NCBI GenBank assembly: GCA_902541435.1
Contig: CACBQR010000010.1
Location: 1 to 36,565 of the forward strand
Direction: 5' to 3'
DNA length: 36,565 nucleotides
Origin: an uncultured Alphaproteobacteria bacterium
GTDB taxonomy: Bacteria > Pseudomonadota > Alphaproteobacteria > HIMB59 > GCA-002718135
The notes beneath the pieces were generated by a model. That model saw nothing but the letters and a program-made list of their open reading frames with translations. It was not told the origin of the DNA and searched no databases. This document shows, piece after piece, positions 28,442-36,565 of the stretch. Positions within the stretch are counted from its first letter, which is position 1; each line of letters starts with the position of its first letter. The position numbers and the translations under genes are program-made.

Positions 28442-29733
28442 TTAAAATTAATTTGCAATCTATTATAAAAATTTTTCTCTCTCTTCCAAGGTAAATCACA
28501 ATTTAACAATTTACAAATATAAGAAGATGATTGAATGCCATCTTCATGAAAACCATATCCAAGGTAAGCTCCACAAAAAAAAGTATTATTCTTTCCTTGG
28601 ATTTCCATAACATTTTTTTGAGCTAAAATAGTATCGGTAGTATATATTGGATGATTAAATGATGTTTCGTTAATTATGTTTTTAGGCTTTTTATATGGAT
28701 TAACAGTTACAAAATAATTTTGTTTAGTTGGTAATTTTTGCAAGAAATTCATCCAATAAGTTAGAGTAAATTTAGAGGATGATGACTTATTTAAAAAATT
28801 CCAACTTGACCAAGCAATTTTTGATTTAGGCATTAAAGAGTCATCAGAGTGAAGTATTGCTGAATTAGTTGAATATTTAAATTGTGAAAATATTTTTACT
28901 TCTTCTTCTGTTGGTTTTTCCAAAATATCCAATACTTGATTTGCATGGGTTGCGAATATTACCTTATGAAATTCATATATATTATTTTTCTCATCTTCTA
29001 TTTTAATTTTATTATTTTCTCTAATAATTTTTTTAATTTTGAAATTTATTTCATACTCAAAAATATTTTTATTAATAATTTTTTTAATATATTCGTTACT
29101 ACCGCCTTCTACATATTTCCATTGAGGTCTTTTTTTTAAATTAAATAAAGCATGATTTTTAAAAAAATTAATGAATGTTATGAGAGGAAAATTTTTTACA
29201 TCACTTATATTGCTTGACCATATAGATGAAATCATAGGTAAAATATGATAATTTATTAGGTATGTTGAAAAATTATTAGTTTTTAAAAAATCATTTAAGG
29301 TTTTAGTTTGCTCTAAATCACTAACATTCAAGCTATTACATAATAAATAAAGTTTTCTTATTTCAAATAACATTTTAAAAAAATTAAAAGAAAACACATT
29401 TCTAAAATTAGCAAAAAGAGAAAATATATTTTTGCCACTATATTCAATTTGAGGATCTTGATTTGAGACGGCAAAAGACATATCTGAATTTTTACATTTC
29501 ACATCAAGTAATCTTAAAAAATTTGTTAAATCTGGATAATTATTTTCATTGAATACAATAAACCCTGTATCGACTGGGATTGTCTTTGTAGATTCTTCAA
29601 CATAGATAGTTCTTGTATGTCCACCCAATCTATTATTTTTTTCAAATAAATAAACATCATATTTAGAAGATAAAAGGTAAGCTGCACTTATTCCTGAAAT
29701 ACCAGAACCAATGATTGCTATTTTTTCTTTCAC
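28438..29733 (-). CDS. FAD-dependent amine-oxidase-like oxidoreductase
   Basis: The 431-aa protein begins with a Rossmann FAD-binding motif IAIIGSGISGISAAYLL (5-21) and then EKNNRLGGHTRTI (31-43), the GG doublet of the amine oxidase/phytoene desaturase superfamily. Late segments FFCGAYLGYGFHEDGIQSS resemble the C-terminal FAD-contacting motif. Substrate is unknown. In this gene neighbourhood the enzyme is likely to act on lipid acyl chains or a photoprotective lipid, which is inference. It uses a GTG start at 29733, with one base between it and the photolyase stop. Confidence 0.86.
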   Translation of the reverse strand: MKEKIAIIGSGISGISAAYLLSSKYDVYLFEKNNRLGGHTRTIYVEESTKTIPVDTGFIVFNENNYPDLTNFLRLLDVKCKNSDMSFAVSNQDPQIEYSGKNIFSLFANFRNVFSFNFFKMLFEIRKLYLLCNSLNVSDLEQTKTLNDFLKTNNFSTYLINYHILPMISSIWSSNISDVKNFPLITFINFFKNHALFNLKKRPQWKYVEGGSNEYIKKIINKNIFEYEINFKIKKIIRENNKIKIEDEKNNIYEFHKVIFATHANQVLDILEKPTEEEVKIFSQFKYSTNSAILHSDDSLMPKSKIAWSSWNFLNKSSSSKFTLTYWMNFLQKLPTKQNYFVTVNPYKKPKNIINETSFNHPIYTTDTILAQKNVMEIQGKNNTFFCGAYLGYGFHEDGIQSSSYICKLLNCDLPWKREKNFYNRLQINFK

Positions 29734-29734
29734 A

Positions 29735-31156
29735 TCAACTAATAGTTTTAAACGCTGATAGTGCTCTATTTCTTGTTTCTTTTAAATCTACAATTGGTGC
29801 TGGATATGAAGTACCGATCTCAAAATTATATTTCTTTTGATCCTCCATAGACATCTCCCAAGGATGATGAATATATTTTTTTGGAATATTATTCAACTCA
29901 GGAACAAATTCTTTTACATAATCACCATCTGGATCAAATTTTTGACCCTGCAATATTGGATTAAAAATTCTAAAATATGGGCTTGCATCAGCACCACAAC
30001 CAGAGATCCATTGCCAACCTGCAGAATTAGACCCAATGTCAGCATCAACTAAAGTATCAAAAAACCACTCTTCTCCATTTTTCCAGTGTAACAATAAATT
30101 TTTTGTTAGAAACGAGCCTACAATCATTCTTACTCTATTGTGCATCCAGCCTGTTTTATATAGTTGTCTCATTCCAGCATCAACAATTGGAATACCAGTT
30201 TTACCATTATGCCATAATGATAAATTTTTAGCATTTTTTATCCATGGAAATTTATTAAATTTACTTTGTATTGGTTTATGAGTCATAGCTGGATAATGAA
30301 ATAAAAGATTATAAGAAAAATCTCTCCAACCAAGTTCAGCAAGAAATTTTTTTTTATTTTCAGGATCAATTTTTTTTTCAATATTTACGGTATCATAAAC
30401 TTCTAAAGCAGATATTTCTCCAAAATGAAGATAAGGTGATAATTTTGAAGTTAAATCTTTATCAGGTCTATCTCTTCCAACTGAATAGTTATTTGCTTTT
30501 TGCGAAATATATTTTTTTAATTGTAATTTTGCATTACTTTCACCAGGTATCCAATATTTTTCAATTTTTTTGATCCATTGCTCTTTTTTGTTTGTTAGAT
30601 TTAAATCTTGTATAGTTATTTCATTTTTAAATTTTGAATTGGCGTAGCTTATTTTTGTATTTTTAAATTTAATATCTTTTAGTTTTAGTATTTCATCACA
30701 ATGTCGCCAGTAAGGAGTAAATACTTTAAAAAAAGTTCCACTTTTATTTTTAATATTCCAAGGTTCATTTAAAAGATATCCATTGTGCGAGTCGCATTCT
30801 ATTTTAGATGAAGTAACTATAGATTTAATTTTAGTATCTCTTTTAATTGAATATGGATCATATAATCTATTCCAGGATACATATTTAACATTTGAATTCT
30901 TTAGTATTGAAGATATAATTTTCTCTGGATCACCAGCAAATATATTTAGTTTGCCATTATGTTTTTGTATTGAGTCATATAAACTAATTAAGGATTTTTC
31001 TAACCACCATTTGGATGTGGATCCAATTCTTTGATTTAAATCAAAAATATAAATTGGAATTATCTGATCAACTTTTTTTGAAAGTGATAATAAAGATGGA
31101 TTTTGTTGTAATCTCAAATCTTGTCTAAACCAATGAATTCCATAAGTGACTACCAT
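29735..31156 (-). CDS. phrB: Deoxyribodipyrimidine photolyase (class I cryptochrome/photolyase family)
   Basis: Photolyase uses blue light and FAD to split UV-induced pyrimidine dimers. The 473-aa protein has the N-terminal antenna domain (IHWFRQDLRLQQNPSL, 7-22) and the FAD domain with SKLSPYLHFGEIS (237-249), GWMHNRVRM (336-344) and DADIGSNSAGWQWISGCGADASPYFRIFNP (371-400, cited in parts as the FAD-contact and dimer-binding region). The length is typical of CPD class I enzymes; the (6-4) type and cryptochrome are less likely. It leads the cluster with oxidoreductase, DUF1365, Cfa and DUF2878. rpmG lies 46 bases upstream on the same strand. No ECF-sigma promoter motif was recognised upstream. 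Confidence 0.95.
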   Translation of the reverse strand: MVVTYGIHWFRQDLRLQQNPSLLSLSKKVDQIIPIYIFDLNQRIGSTSKWWLEKSLISLYDSIQKHNGKLNIFAGDPEKIISSILKNSNVKYVSWNRLYDPYSIKRDTKIKSIVTSSKIECDSHNGYLLNEPWNIKNKSGTFFKVFTPYWRHCDEILKLKDIKFKNTKISYANSKFKNEITIQDLNLTNKKEQWIKKIEKYWIPGESNAKLQLKKYISQKANNYSVGRDRPDKDLTSKLSPYLHFGEISALEVYDTVNIEKKIDPENKKKFLAELGWRDFSYNLLFHYPAMTHKPIQSKFNKFPWIKNAKNLSLWHNGKTGIPIVDAGMRQLYKTGWMHNRVRMIVGSFLTKNLLLHWKNGEEWFFDTLVDADIGSNSAGWQWISGCGADASPYFRIFNPILQGQKFDPDGDYVKEFVPELNNIPKKYIHHPWEMSMEDQKKYNFEIGTSYPAPIVDLKETRNRALSAFKTIS

Positions 31157-31202
31157 GAGTTTAAATTATGTTAATTTAGAATAAATTAAAGAGGTAAATC
31201 TA

Positions 31203-31397
31203 TTATTTACTATGAGGAGGCATTTTTTTCTCTACGAACCAAACGTGTTTTTTTAACACAGGATCATATTTTTTCATTCGAAGCTTTTCAGCAACTTTCA
31301 ATCCTTTTGTCGGTTTTCTTACAATATACTTAGTTCCTGTTTTTGGATTTTCTTCAGGTACTAGTTGTTTAAGAGCGAATGATGTTTTTTTTGCCAT
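31203..31397 (-). CDS. rpmG: 50S ribosomal protein L33 (extended form)
   Basis: The 64-aa basic protein ends with EKLRMKKYDPVLKKHVWFVEKK, which matches the C-terminal half of bacterial L33 (EKLELRKYDPVxRKHVxxKE). Upstream, TGTKYIVRKPTKG fits the usual TGxFYVTxKN strand. It is about 8-10 residues longer than common L33, with extra sequence after MAKKTSFALKQLV and a basic PPHSK tail. No zinc cysteines are present. It is on the same strand as the photolyase cluster and 41 bases downstream of trhO. Confidence 0.8.
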   Translation of the reverse strand: MAKKTSFALKQLVPEENPKTGTKYIVRKPTKGLKVAEKLRMKKYDPVLKKHVWFVEKKMPPHSK

Positions 31398-31438
31398 GAG
31401 GTGTCTATACAGAATAATTATTTGAAATAAAGTATTAT

Positions 31439-32374
31439 TTATTCATAATTAGAAATTGACTGCTTAATAAAACGGTTATAATTTCCCCTTTTTTTATCAA
31501 GTTTAATTTGTTTATTTCTTTCAAGTAAGTTTTTTTTCTTTTCTTCAGATGTTTTATCAAAACAATTATGACAAGATACACCTGGTTTATAATATTTATT
31601 ATAAGTATCTTTATTACTAATGGGTAACCGACAAGCATGACAAAGTTTGTAAGTTCCATCTTTTAATTCATTTTTCAAAGATACTCTTCCATCAAATACG
31701 AAACATTCACCATTCCACATTGAATCTTTTTTTGGAGTTTTTTCTAAATACTTTAGTATACCTCCGTCTAACTGAGCAACATTTTTAAAACCCTTCATCA
31801 TCATATATGATGAAGCCTTTTCACACCTGATACCTCCAGTGCAAAACATTGCAATTTTTTTGTCTTTTGTCTTATTCAGTTTTTTTTGAACAAAAGATTT
31901 AAAATCAGTGAAACTTTTAGTTTTTGGATTAATTGCCCCTTCAAAAGATCCCATTTTAACCTCAAATTCATTTCTTACATCAATCACAATAGTGTCTTTT
32001 TCTTTAATTAGTTGATTCCATTCATTGTATTTAACTTTTTTTCCAGATATTTTTGTAGGATCAGCAAATTTGGTTCTGAGTGTGACTATTTCATTTTTAT
32101 TTCTAATTTTAAGTTTTTGAAAAGGCATATATTTATATTTTGATCGTTTAAGATTAAGTTTATCAAAACTAAAATTTTCAAGATACAGAATGAAAGAATT
32201 TATGTTTTTTTCTAAGCCAGCTATTGTTCCATTAATGCCTTCATCAGCAATCAATATTGTACCTTTTATTTTATTAAATTTGCAAAAATCTTTAAGTTTA
32301 GTAATGATATCATTTTTATCTTTAATTATTTTGAATTGATAAAAAGTAATTATAGTAAAGTACTTGTTGTTCAT
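31439..32374 (-). CDS. trhO: tRNA uridine(34) hydroxylase, rhodanese-like (TrhO/YceA)
   Basis: TrhO hydroxylates U34 of several tRNAs in an oxygen-dependent reaction. The 311-aa protein has the N-terminal acylphosphatase-like domain with KGTILIADEGINGTIAG (37-53). A rhodanese domain follows (about 115-220) with IDVRNEFEVKMGSFEGAINP and the catalytic loop MFCTGGIRCEKAS (Cys178; Cys184 also conserved). The C-terminal region holds a CHACRLP...CHNC cysteine set, likely zinc-binding. Length is standard. It is divergent from the MTHFR-like gene across 33 bases. Confidence 0.95.
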   Translation of the reverse strand: MNNKYFTIITFYQFKIIKDKNDIITKLKDFCKFNKIKGTILIADEGINGTIAGLEKNINSFILYLENFSFDKLNLKRSKYKYMPFQKLKIRNKNEIVTLRTKFADPTKISGKKVKYNEWNQLIKEKDTIVIDVRNEFEVKMGSFEGAINPKTKSFTDFKSFVQKKLNKTKDKKIAMFCTGGIRCEKASSYMMMKGFKNVAQLDGGILKYLEKTPKKDSMWNGECFVFDGRVSLKNELKDGTYKLCHACRLPISNKDTYNKYYKPGVSCHNCFDKTSEEKKKNLLERNKQIKLDKKRGNYNRFIKQSISNYE

Positions 32375-32407
32375 TTATCTAATTAATATAAAAAACTTTA
32401 AAAATTT

Positions 32408-33301
32408 ATGTCTAAAGAAACCATTAATATTGTTAAAAAGTTTCTCAATAGTTATTCTATAGAAACAACTCCAAATGTTTACGAAAAATATGGGAGCTTT
32501 TCTGAATTTCTTAATAAAAATCATGACGTTTATATAACTTATTTACCAGATGAAAATTCAAAAAATGTTATTAGAACGGCAAAAAAATTAAAATTAGAAG
32601 GTTATGATGTTATACCTCATTTGCCTGCGAGAACTATTGTAAATAAAAATGACTTAGAAAAATATATTGGTGAACTTGCAAATGAATCTGGGTGTTCAAA
32701 AATGTTAATTATTGGTGGTGGTGGAAATCAAGCTGGTGAAATCTCTTCCTCAATTGATGTTTTAAAAACAGATTTTCTTTCAAAATATAATTATCAATTT
32801 GTAGGGGTGGCTGGACATCCCGAAGGAAGCCCAGATATTTCAAATGAAAATTTAGATTTAGCAATTAAACAGAAAAATGATTTTGCAAAAAATGTTGATT
32901 TTAAAATGTATTTAGCAACACAATTTTTTTTTGAAGCTAAATCTTTAATCGACTGGGAAAAACACTTAGTAAAAATTGGAAATAAATTACCAATCCATGC
33001 TGGGATACCCGGTCCTGCCTCTATTAAAACATTAGTAAATTATGCAAGGTCTTGCGGTATTGGAAATTCTTTAAGATTTATTACAAAACAGGCTTTTAAC
33101 TTAACTAAACTTGCAACATTGAGTACTCCTGACAAATTAATTTATGATCTTGCTGAACATAGTGAAATAAACAAAGACTCTAAACTTGAAAAAATACACT
33201 TCTATGCGTTTGGTGGTATGAAAAAAACATCAGAGTGGTTAAATCAATTTAATAACTCAGATTTTTCTTATAATAATAAACAAAAATTCGAGTTAAATTA
33301 G
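32408..33301 (+). CDS. Methylenetetrahydrofolate reductase-family protein
   Basis: The 297-aa protein fits the MTHFR TIM-barrel family: ETTPNVYEKYGSF at the N-terminus, AKKLKLEGYDVIPHLPAR (His-Leu-Pro-Ala-Arg strand), LIIGGGGNQAGE, GVAGHPEGSP and TQFFFEAKSLIDW, then LPIHAGIPGPASIKTLVNYARSCGI. It is divergent enough from E. coli MetF that I leave the symbol blank. FAD-dependent MTHFR interconverts 5,10-methylene-THF and 5-methyl-THF. Placement directly before fhs and the sarcosine oxidase genes suggests it oxidises methyl-THF from demethylation reactions rather than making methyl groups for methionine. That direction is inference. Confidence 0.87.
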   Translation: MSKETINIVKKFLNSYSIETTPNVYEKYGSFSEFLNKNHDVYITYLPDENSKNVIRTAKKLKLEGYDVIPHLPARTIVNKNDLEKYIGELANESGCSKMLIIGGGGNQAGEISSSIDVLKTDFLSKYNYQFVGVAGHPEGSPDISNENLDLAIKQKNDFAKNVDFKMYLATQFFFEAKSLIDWEKHLVKIGNKLPIHAGIPGPASIKTLVNYARSCGIGNSLRFITKQAFNLTKLATLSTPDKLIYDLAEHSEINKDSKLEKIHFYAFGGMKKTSEWLNQFNNSDFSYNNKQKFELN

Positions 33302-33394
33302 CTTCTTCACAATTTTTTTATCTTTTAATGAAACAAAAGTTGTTTGATATTTAAGTTAATTTATAGATTAAGAATCTAATAATTAAGGAGTCTC
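33302..33394 (+). promoter_or_regulatory. Leader upstream of fhs with two inverted repeats and strong ribosome-binding site
   Basis: The 93-base gap holds two perfect 6-3-6 inverted repeats with the same AAG spacer: AAACAA-AAG-TTGTTT (33331-33345) and TAGATT-AAG-AATCTA (33364-33378), centred 33 bases apart. TTGTTT (33340-33345) and TATAGA (33362-33367), 16 bases apart, form a plausible promoter overlapping both repeats. AAGGAG (33385-33390) sits 4 bases before the ATG. A repressor or activator site for the fhs-sox operon is possible but unproven. No known riboswitch was recognised. Confidence 0.35.
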
Positions 33395-35068
33395 ATGTCA
33401 GATATTGAAATAGCAAGAAAAGCTAAAATGAAACCTATTAGTGAAATTCTAAAAGGGCTTGATGTACCAGACACACCTGAAGCCTTTAGTCCTATGGGTC
33501 GTCACATAGCAAAAATGAACTTGGAATACATAGAGTCACTTAATAAAAATAAAGATGGTAAACTTGTTCTAGTCTCAGCTATAACTCCAACACCAGCAGG
33601 AGAAGGTAAAACAACAACTTCTGTTGGATTAAGCGATGGTCTTAATAAACTAGGAAAGAAATCAATTGTTTGTTTAAGAGAGCCAAGTCTTGGACCTTCA
33701 TTCGGTATGAAAGGTGGGGCAGCTGGTGGAGGCTATGCTCAGGTAGTTCCAATGGAGCAAATTAATTTGCATTTTACTGGAGATTTTCATGCAATTACAT
33801 CCGCTCATAATTTACTTTCTGCATTAATTGATAATCATATCTACTGGGGAAATAAATTAAATATTGATGTTAGAAGGGTTGTTTGGAAGAGAGTAATGGA
33901 TATGAATGATAGGTCACTTAGATCTATTGTTGTTGATTTAGGAGGAGTTGCAAATGGATATCCCAGACAAGATGGTTTTGATATTACTGTTGCATCGGAA
34001 ATAATGGCAATTTTCTGCTTAGCAAAAGACTTAAAAGATCTGGAAGAGAGAATTGGAAATATAACTATTGCTTATACACGTGACAAAAAATCTATTTTTG
34101 CAAAAGATTTAAATGCACAAGGACCAATGACAGTATTATTAAAAGATGCCATTAGACCAAACATAACACAAACGTTAGAAAATAATCCCGCAATAATTCA
34201 TGGCGGACCATTTGCAAATATTGCTCATGGTTGCAATTCATTAATTGCAACTAAAGCTAGTTTAAAATTAAGTGATTACGTTGTAACTGAAGCAGGCTTT
34301 GGGGCTGATTTAGGAGCAGAAAAATTTCTTGATATTAAATGTAGAAAATCAAATTTAAAACCTGATTGTGTGGTTTTGGTAGCTACAATTAGAGCACTAA
34401 AAATGCATGGTGATGTTTCAAAAGAAGATCTAAAAAATGAAAATGTTAATGCTCTTAAAAAAGGTTTAGTTAATCTAGAAAGACATATTAATAATATTAG
34501 AAAATTTGGGTTACCAGTAATTGTTGCAATTAATCATTTTGTCACTGATTCTAAAGCTGAAGTTGATGCAGTCCTAGATTTTTGTAAAACTCAGGGAGTG
34601 AAAGCTTCTATGTGTACTCACTGGTCCGATGGTGGTGATGGTGCAACAGAATTAGCTCAAAATGTAATAGATATTTGTGAAGAAAATAAAAATACATTTA
34701 AATTTTTATATGAAGATGATTTAACTCTATTTAAAAAAATAGAAAAAATTGCACTGGAGATTTATCACGCAAGTGAAGTTGTGGCAGACACAAAAGTACG
34801 TCAACAATTAAAGGATTTTGAAACTAATGGATTTGGCAGATTACCTGTTTGCATTGCAAAAACTCAATATAGTTTTTCAACTGACCCTAATTTAAAAGGT
34901 GCTCCTACAGGCCACGTTTTGCCTATAAGAGAGGTAAGATTGTCATCAGGAGCAGAATTCATAGTAGTTGTCTGCGGTGATATTATGACCATGCCAGGCC
35001 TACCAAGTGTTCCTGCGGCAAATTCGATAAAGTTAAATGAGCAAGGAGAAATTGAAGGTCTTTTTTAA
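33395..35068 (+). CDS. fhs: Formate-tetrahydrofolate ligase
   Basis: Fhs links formate and THF to 10-formyl-THF with ATP, or runs in reverse to gain ATP from C1 oxidation. The 557-aa product has normal length. Motifs include the P-loop-like [14 protein letters not shown] (66-79), [36 protein letters not shown] (spread over about 96-131), RSIVVDLGG and [37 protein letters not shown] near the C-terminus. The tight AAGGAG Shine-Dalgarno predicts strong translation. It lies between the MTHFR-like gene and sarcosine oxidase; folD/fchA is not adjacent. Confidence 0.97.
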   Translation: MSDIEIARKAKMKPISEILKGLDVPDTPEAFSPMGRHIAKMNLEYIESLNKNKDGKLVLVSAITPTPAGEGKTTTSVGLSDGLNKLGKKSIVCLREPSLGPSFGMKGGAAGGGYAQVVPMEQINLHFTGDFHAITSAHNLLSALIDNHIYWGNKLNIDVRRVVWKRVMDMNDRSLRSIVVDLGGVANGYPRQDGFDITVASEIMAIFCLAKDLKDLEERIGNITIAYTRDKKSIFAKDLNAQGPMTVLLKDAIRPNITQTLENNPAIIHGGPFANIAHGCNSLIATKASLKLSDYVVTEAGFGADLGAEKFLDIKCRKSNLKPDCVVLVATIRALKMHGDVSKEDLKNENVNALKKGLVNLERHINNIRKFGLPVIVAINHFVTDSKAEVDAVLDFCKTQGVKASMCTHWSDGGDGATELAQNVIDICEENKNTFKFLYEDDLTLFKKIEKIALEIYHASEVVADTKVRQQLKDFETNGFGRLPVCIAKTQYSFSTDPNLKGAPTGHVLPIREVRLSSGAEFIVVVCGDIMTMPGLPSVPAANSIKLNEQGEIEGLF

Positions 35069-35088
35069 AACTGCTATATAGAAGAATA

Positions 35089-36348
35089 ATGTTTAATAAA
35101 AATAAATATTCATTTTTGTCAATTGCTCGAAACGCTTTACATCATCATGAGAATTGGCAAAAGACATGGAATAGTCCTGAACCAAAAAAAAATTATGATG
35201 CAATAATAGTCGGTGGTGGTGGACACGGCTTAACTACTGCGTACTATTTAGCAAAAAACCATGGCATTAATAATATTGCTGTAATTGAAAAAGGTTGGAT
35301 AGGTGGAGGAAATACAGGAAGAAATACGACTATAATTAGATCGAACTATTTATGGGATCAAAGTGCAGCTTTATACGAGCATGCATTAAAACTTTGGGAG
35401 GGTATGTCTCAAGAATTAAATTACAACGTAATGTTTTCTCAAAGAGGAGTTTTGAATGTTGCTCATAATCTTCATGATGTTAGAGAGTTGAAAAGACGTT
35501 GGCATGCAAACAGACTGAATGATATCGATTGTGAATGGCTTGATACAAAAAAAGTTAAACAATTTTGTCCAATAATTAATACTTCACCAAACATTAGATA
35601 TCCTGTTTTAGGAGCAACACTACAAAGAAGAGCAGGAACTGCAAGACATGATGCTGTTGCATGGGGCTATGCAAGAGGAGCTGATGAAATGGGAGTTGAT
35701 ATAATCCAAAATTGTGAAGTAACTGGAATTAATATAAAAAATGGAAATGTAACTGGTATTGAAACAACAAAAGGAACCATTAGTTCAAATAAAATTGGAA
35801 TAGCTGCAGCAGGTCATACCAGTGTCATTGCCAATATGGCGGGTATCAAATTACCTTTAGAGAGTAAACCATTACAAGCTTTAGTTTCAGAGCCAGTAAA
35901 ACCAGTTATTGATACCGTAGTGATGTCCAATACAATTCATGCGTATGTTTCTCAATCAGATAAAGGGGAGTTAGTTATTGGTGCTGGAACAGATGGATAT
36001 ACATCATACACTCAAAGAGGTGGCTTTAACATTGTTGAAGATACCTTAATGGCAATCGTTGAATTGTTTCCAATATTTTCTAGAATGAAAATGCTACGTC
36101 ATTGGGGAGGAATTGTAGATATATGCCCTGACGCAAGCCCCATCATAAGTAAAACTCATATAAACGGATTATATTTTAATTGTGGTTGGGGAACAGGTGG
36201 TTTCAAAGCAACACCAGGTTCTGGTTGGGTATTTGCTTACACTATAGCAAATGACCAAGCCCATGAATTAAATGCTCCTTTTACAATAAATAGATTTTCT
36301 AGCGGTGAATTGGTTGATGAACATGGTGCAGCTGCCGTAGCACATTAA
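35089..36348 (+). CDS. soxB: Heterotetrameric sarcosine oxidase beta subunit
   Basis: SoxB carries the flavin site that demethylates sarcosine to glycine, with the methyl group leaving as methylene-THF in the complex. The 419-aa protein begins with the family N-terminus [18 protein letters not shown]. It has the FAD-binding [14 protein letters not shown] (42-55) and [21 protein letters not shown] (67-87 in parts), and [20 protein letters not shown] (around His187; the covalent FMN in characterised SoxB attaches to a conserved His in this region). The late [16 protein letters not shown] and [15 protein letters not shown] motifs are present. soxD follows 3 bases downstream; soxA and soxG are expected outside the window. 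Confidence 0.96.
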   Translation: MFNKNKYSFLSIARNALHHHENWQKTWNSPEPKKNYDAIIVGGGGHGLTTAYYLAKNHGINNIAVIEKGWIGGGNTGRNTTIIRSNYLWDQSAALYEHALKLWEGMSQELNYNVMFSQRGVLNVAHNLHDVRELKRRWHANRLNDIDCEWLDTKKVKQFCPIINTSPNIRYPVLGATLQRRAGTARHDAVAWGYARGADEMGVDIIQNCEVTGINIKNGNVTGIETTKGTISSNKIGIAAAGHTSVIANMAGIKLPLESKPLQALVSEPVKPVIDTVVMSNTIHAYVSQSDKGELVIGAGTDGYTSYTQRGGFNIVEDTLMAIVELFPIFSRMKMLRHWGGIVDICPDASPIISKTHINGLYFNCGWGTGGFKATPGSGWVFAYTIANDQAHELNAPFTINRFSSGELVDEHGAAAVAH

Positions 36349-36351
36349 ATC

Positions 36352-36565
36352 ATGTTTTTAATAAATTGCCCTTATTGTGGAGAAAGAGATCAGGCTGAAT
36401 TTTCTTGTGGAGGTGAGGCTCATATTGCAAGACCAAAAAATCCTCCTGAACTTTCTGATGATCAGTGGGCAGAATATTTATTCTTACGTAAGAACGAAAA
36501 AGGTGTTCATTACGAAAGATGGAACCATGAATATGGATGTAGACAATGGTTTAATTTAGCAAGAA
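36352..36565 (+). CDS. soxD: Sarcosine oxidase delta subunit (cut by window end)
   Basis: From the ATG at 36352, 71 codons are open to the window edge. The product starts MFLINCPYCGERDQAEFSCG and continues with GEAHIARP and WAEYLFLRKN to HYERWNHEYGCRQWFNLAR. This is the SoxD pattern. Zinc ligands in known SoxD correspond to Cys6, Cys9, His59 and Cys63, and all four are present. It is 3 bases after soxB. The 3' end is missing, so the gene is partial by window truncation and shows no sign of being a pseudogene. Confidence 0.93.
   Translation, partial: MFLINCPYCGERDQAEFSCGGEAHIARPKNPPELSDDQWAEYLFLRKNEKGVHYERWNHEYGCRQWFNLAR

Noticed and set aside
31157-31202. ECF sigma (RpoE-type TGATC/TAAGA) promoter upstream of the photolyase gene
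   Set aside because: Neither element was found at a fitting spacing in the 46 bases between rpmG and the photolyase start.
31435-31659. Second minus-strand frame inside the 3' end of trhO
   Set aside because: It is a shifted frame within trhO, whose CHACRLP...CHNC region in the main frame is conserved; no sign of a real frameshift.
36377-36559. Alternative plus-strand frame within soxD
   Set aside because: The frame starting at 36352 gives a clear SoxD with all four zinc ligands; the other frame has no family resemblance.

Overview
The window comes from a streamlined, AT-rich alphaproteobacterium of the SAR11 (Pelagibacterales) type or a related free-living marine lineage such as HIMB59/AEGEAN-169. 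The reasons are the low G+C, very short or overlapping intergenic gaps (none longer than about 100 bases), alphaproteobacterial gene order (tol-pal with tilS and ftsH; zapA-fau; tkt-gap; efp-suhB; DUF1192/DUF1013), alphaproteobacterium-specific families, and a sarcosine oxidase/folate C1 block. This placement is inference from content. No rRNA, tRNA, insertion sequence, phage gene block or CRISPR array was seen. No gene-free stretch exceeds 300 bases.

Layout. 1-92: 5' end of pdxH (minus), divergent from fabI-aroC (plus). 2041-3304 (minus): small membrane protein, xseB, tlyA. 3303-5156 (plus): rluD, rpoH. 5142-20116 (minus): a long run of envelope and housekeeping genes, read as a DUF4164-like coiled-coil protein, zapA, fau, ymdB, yebC, a small PD-(D/E)XK nuclease, tolQ, tolR, tolA, tolB, pal, cpoB, tilS, ftsH, glmM, hisZ and purA. 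20202-25186 (plus): tkt, gap, an unrecognised 132-aa protein, efp, a SuhB-type phosphatase and rpmE. DUF1192 (minus) and DUF1013/trcR (plus) then diverge. 25959-31156 (minus): a tight five-gene photolyase, FAD oxidoreductase, DUF1365, Cfa-like methyltransferase and DUF2878 operon, preceded by rpmG and trhO. 32408-36565 (plus): MTHFR-like gene, fhs, soxB and truncated soxD, a C1 module.

How the genes work together. Tol-Pal plus CpoB, FtsH, GlmM and ZapA cover envelope constriction, quality control, precursor synthesis and division. RpoH and FtsH belong to the same proteostasis circuit in other proteobacteria. The photolyase/Cfa cluster resembles light or singlet-oxygen defence operons. The last block handles methyl-group and sarcosine-derived one-carbon units through tetrahydrofolate.

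Most notable. In many alphaproteobacteria yebC is followed by ruvC-ruvA-ruvB-ybgC-tolQ. Here those genes are gone and the slot holds one 97-aa nuclease whose residue pattern (E10, S25-G-G, D35, E44-x-K46) resembles archaeal Hjc Holliday-junction resolvases. Other expected genes are missing from their usual places: dxs between xseB and tlyA, 6S RNA between zapA and fau, and pgk after gap. All four convergent gene junctions overlap or abut exactly, and one divergent pair overlaps head to head.
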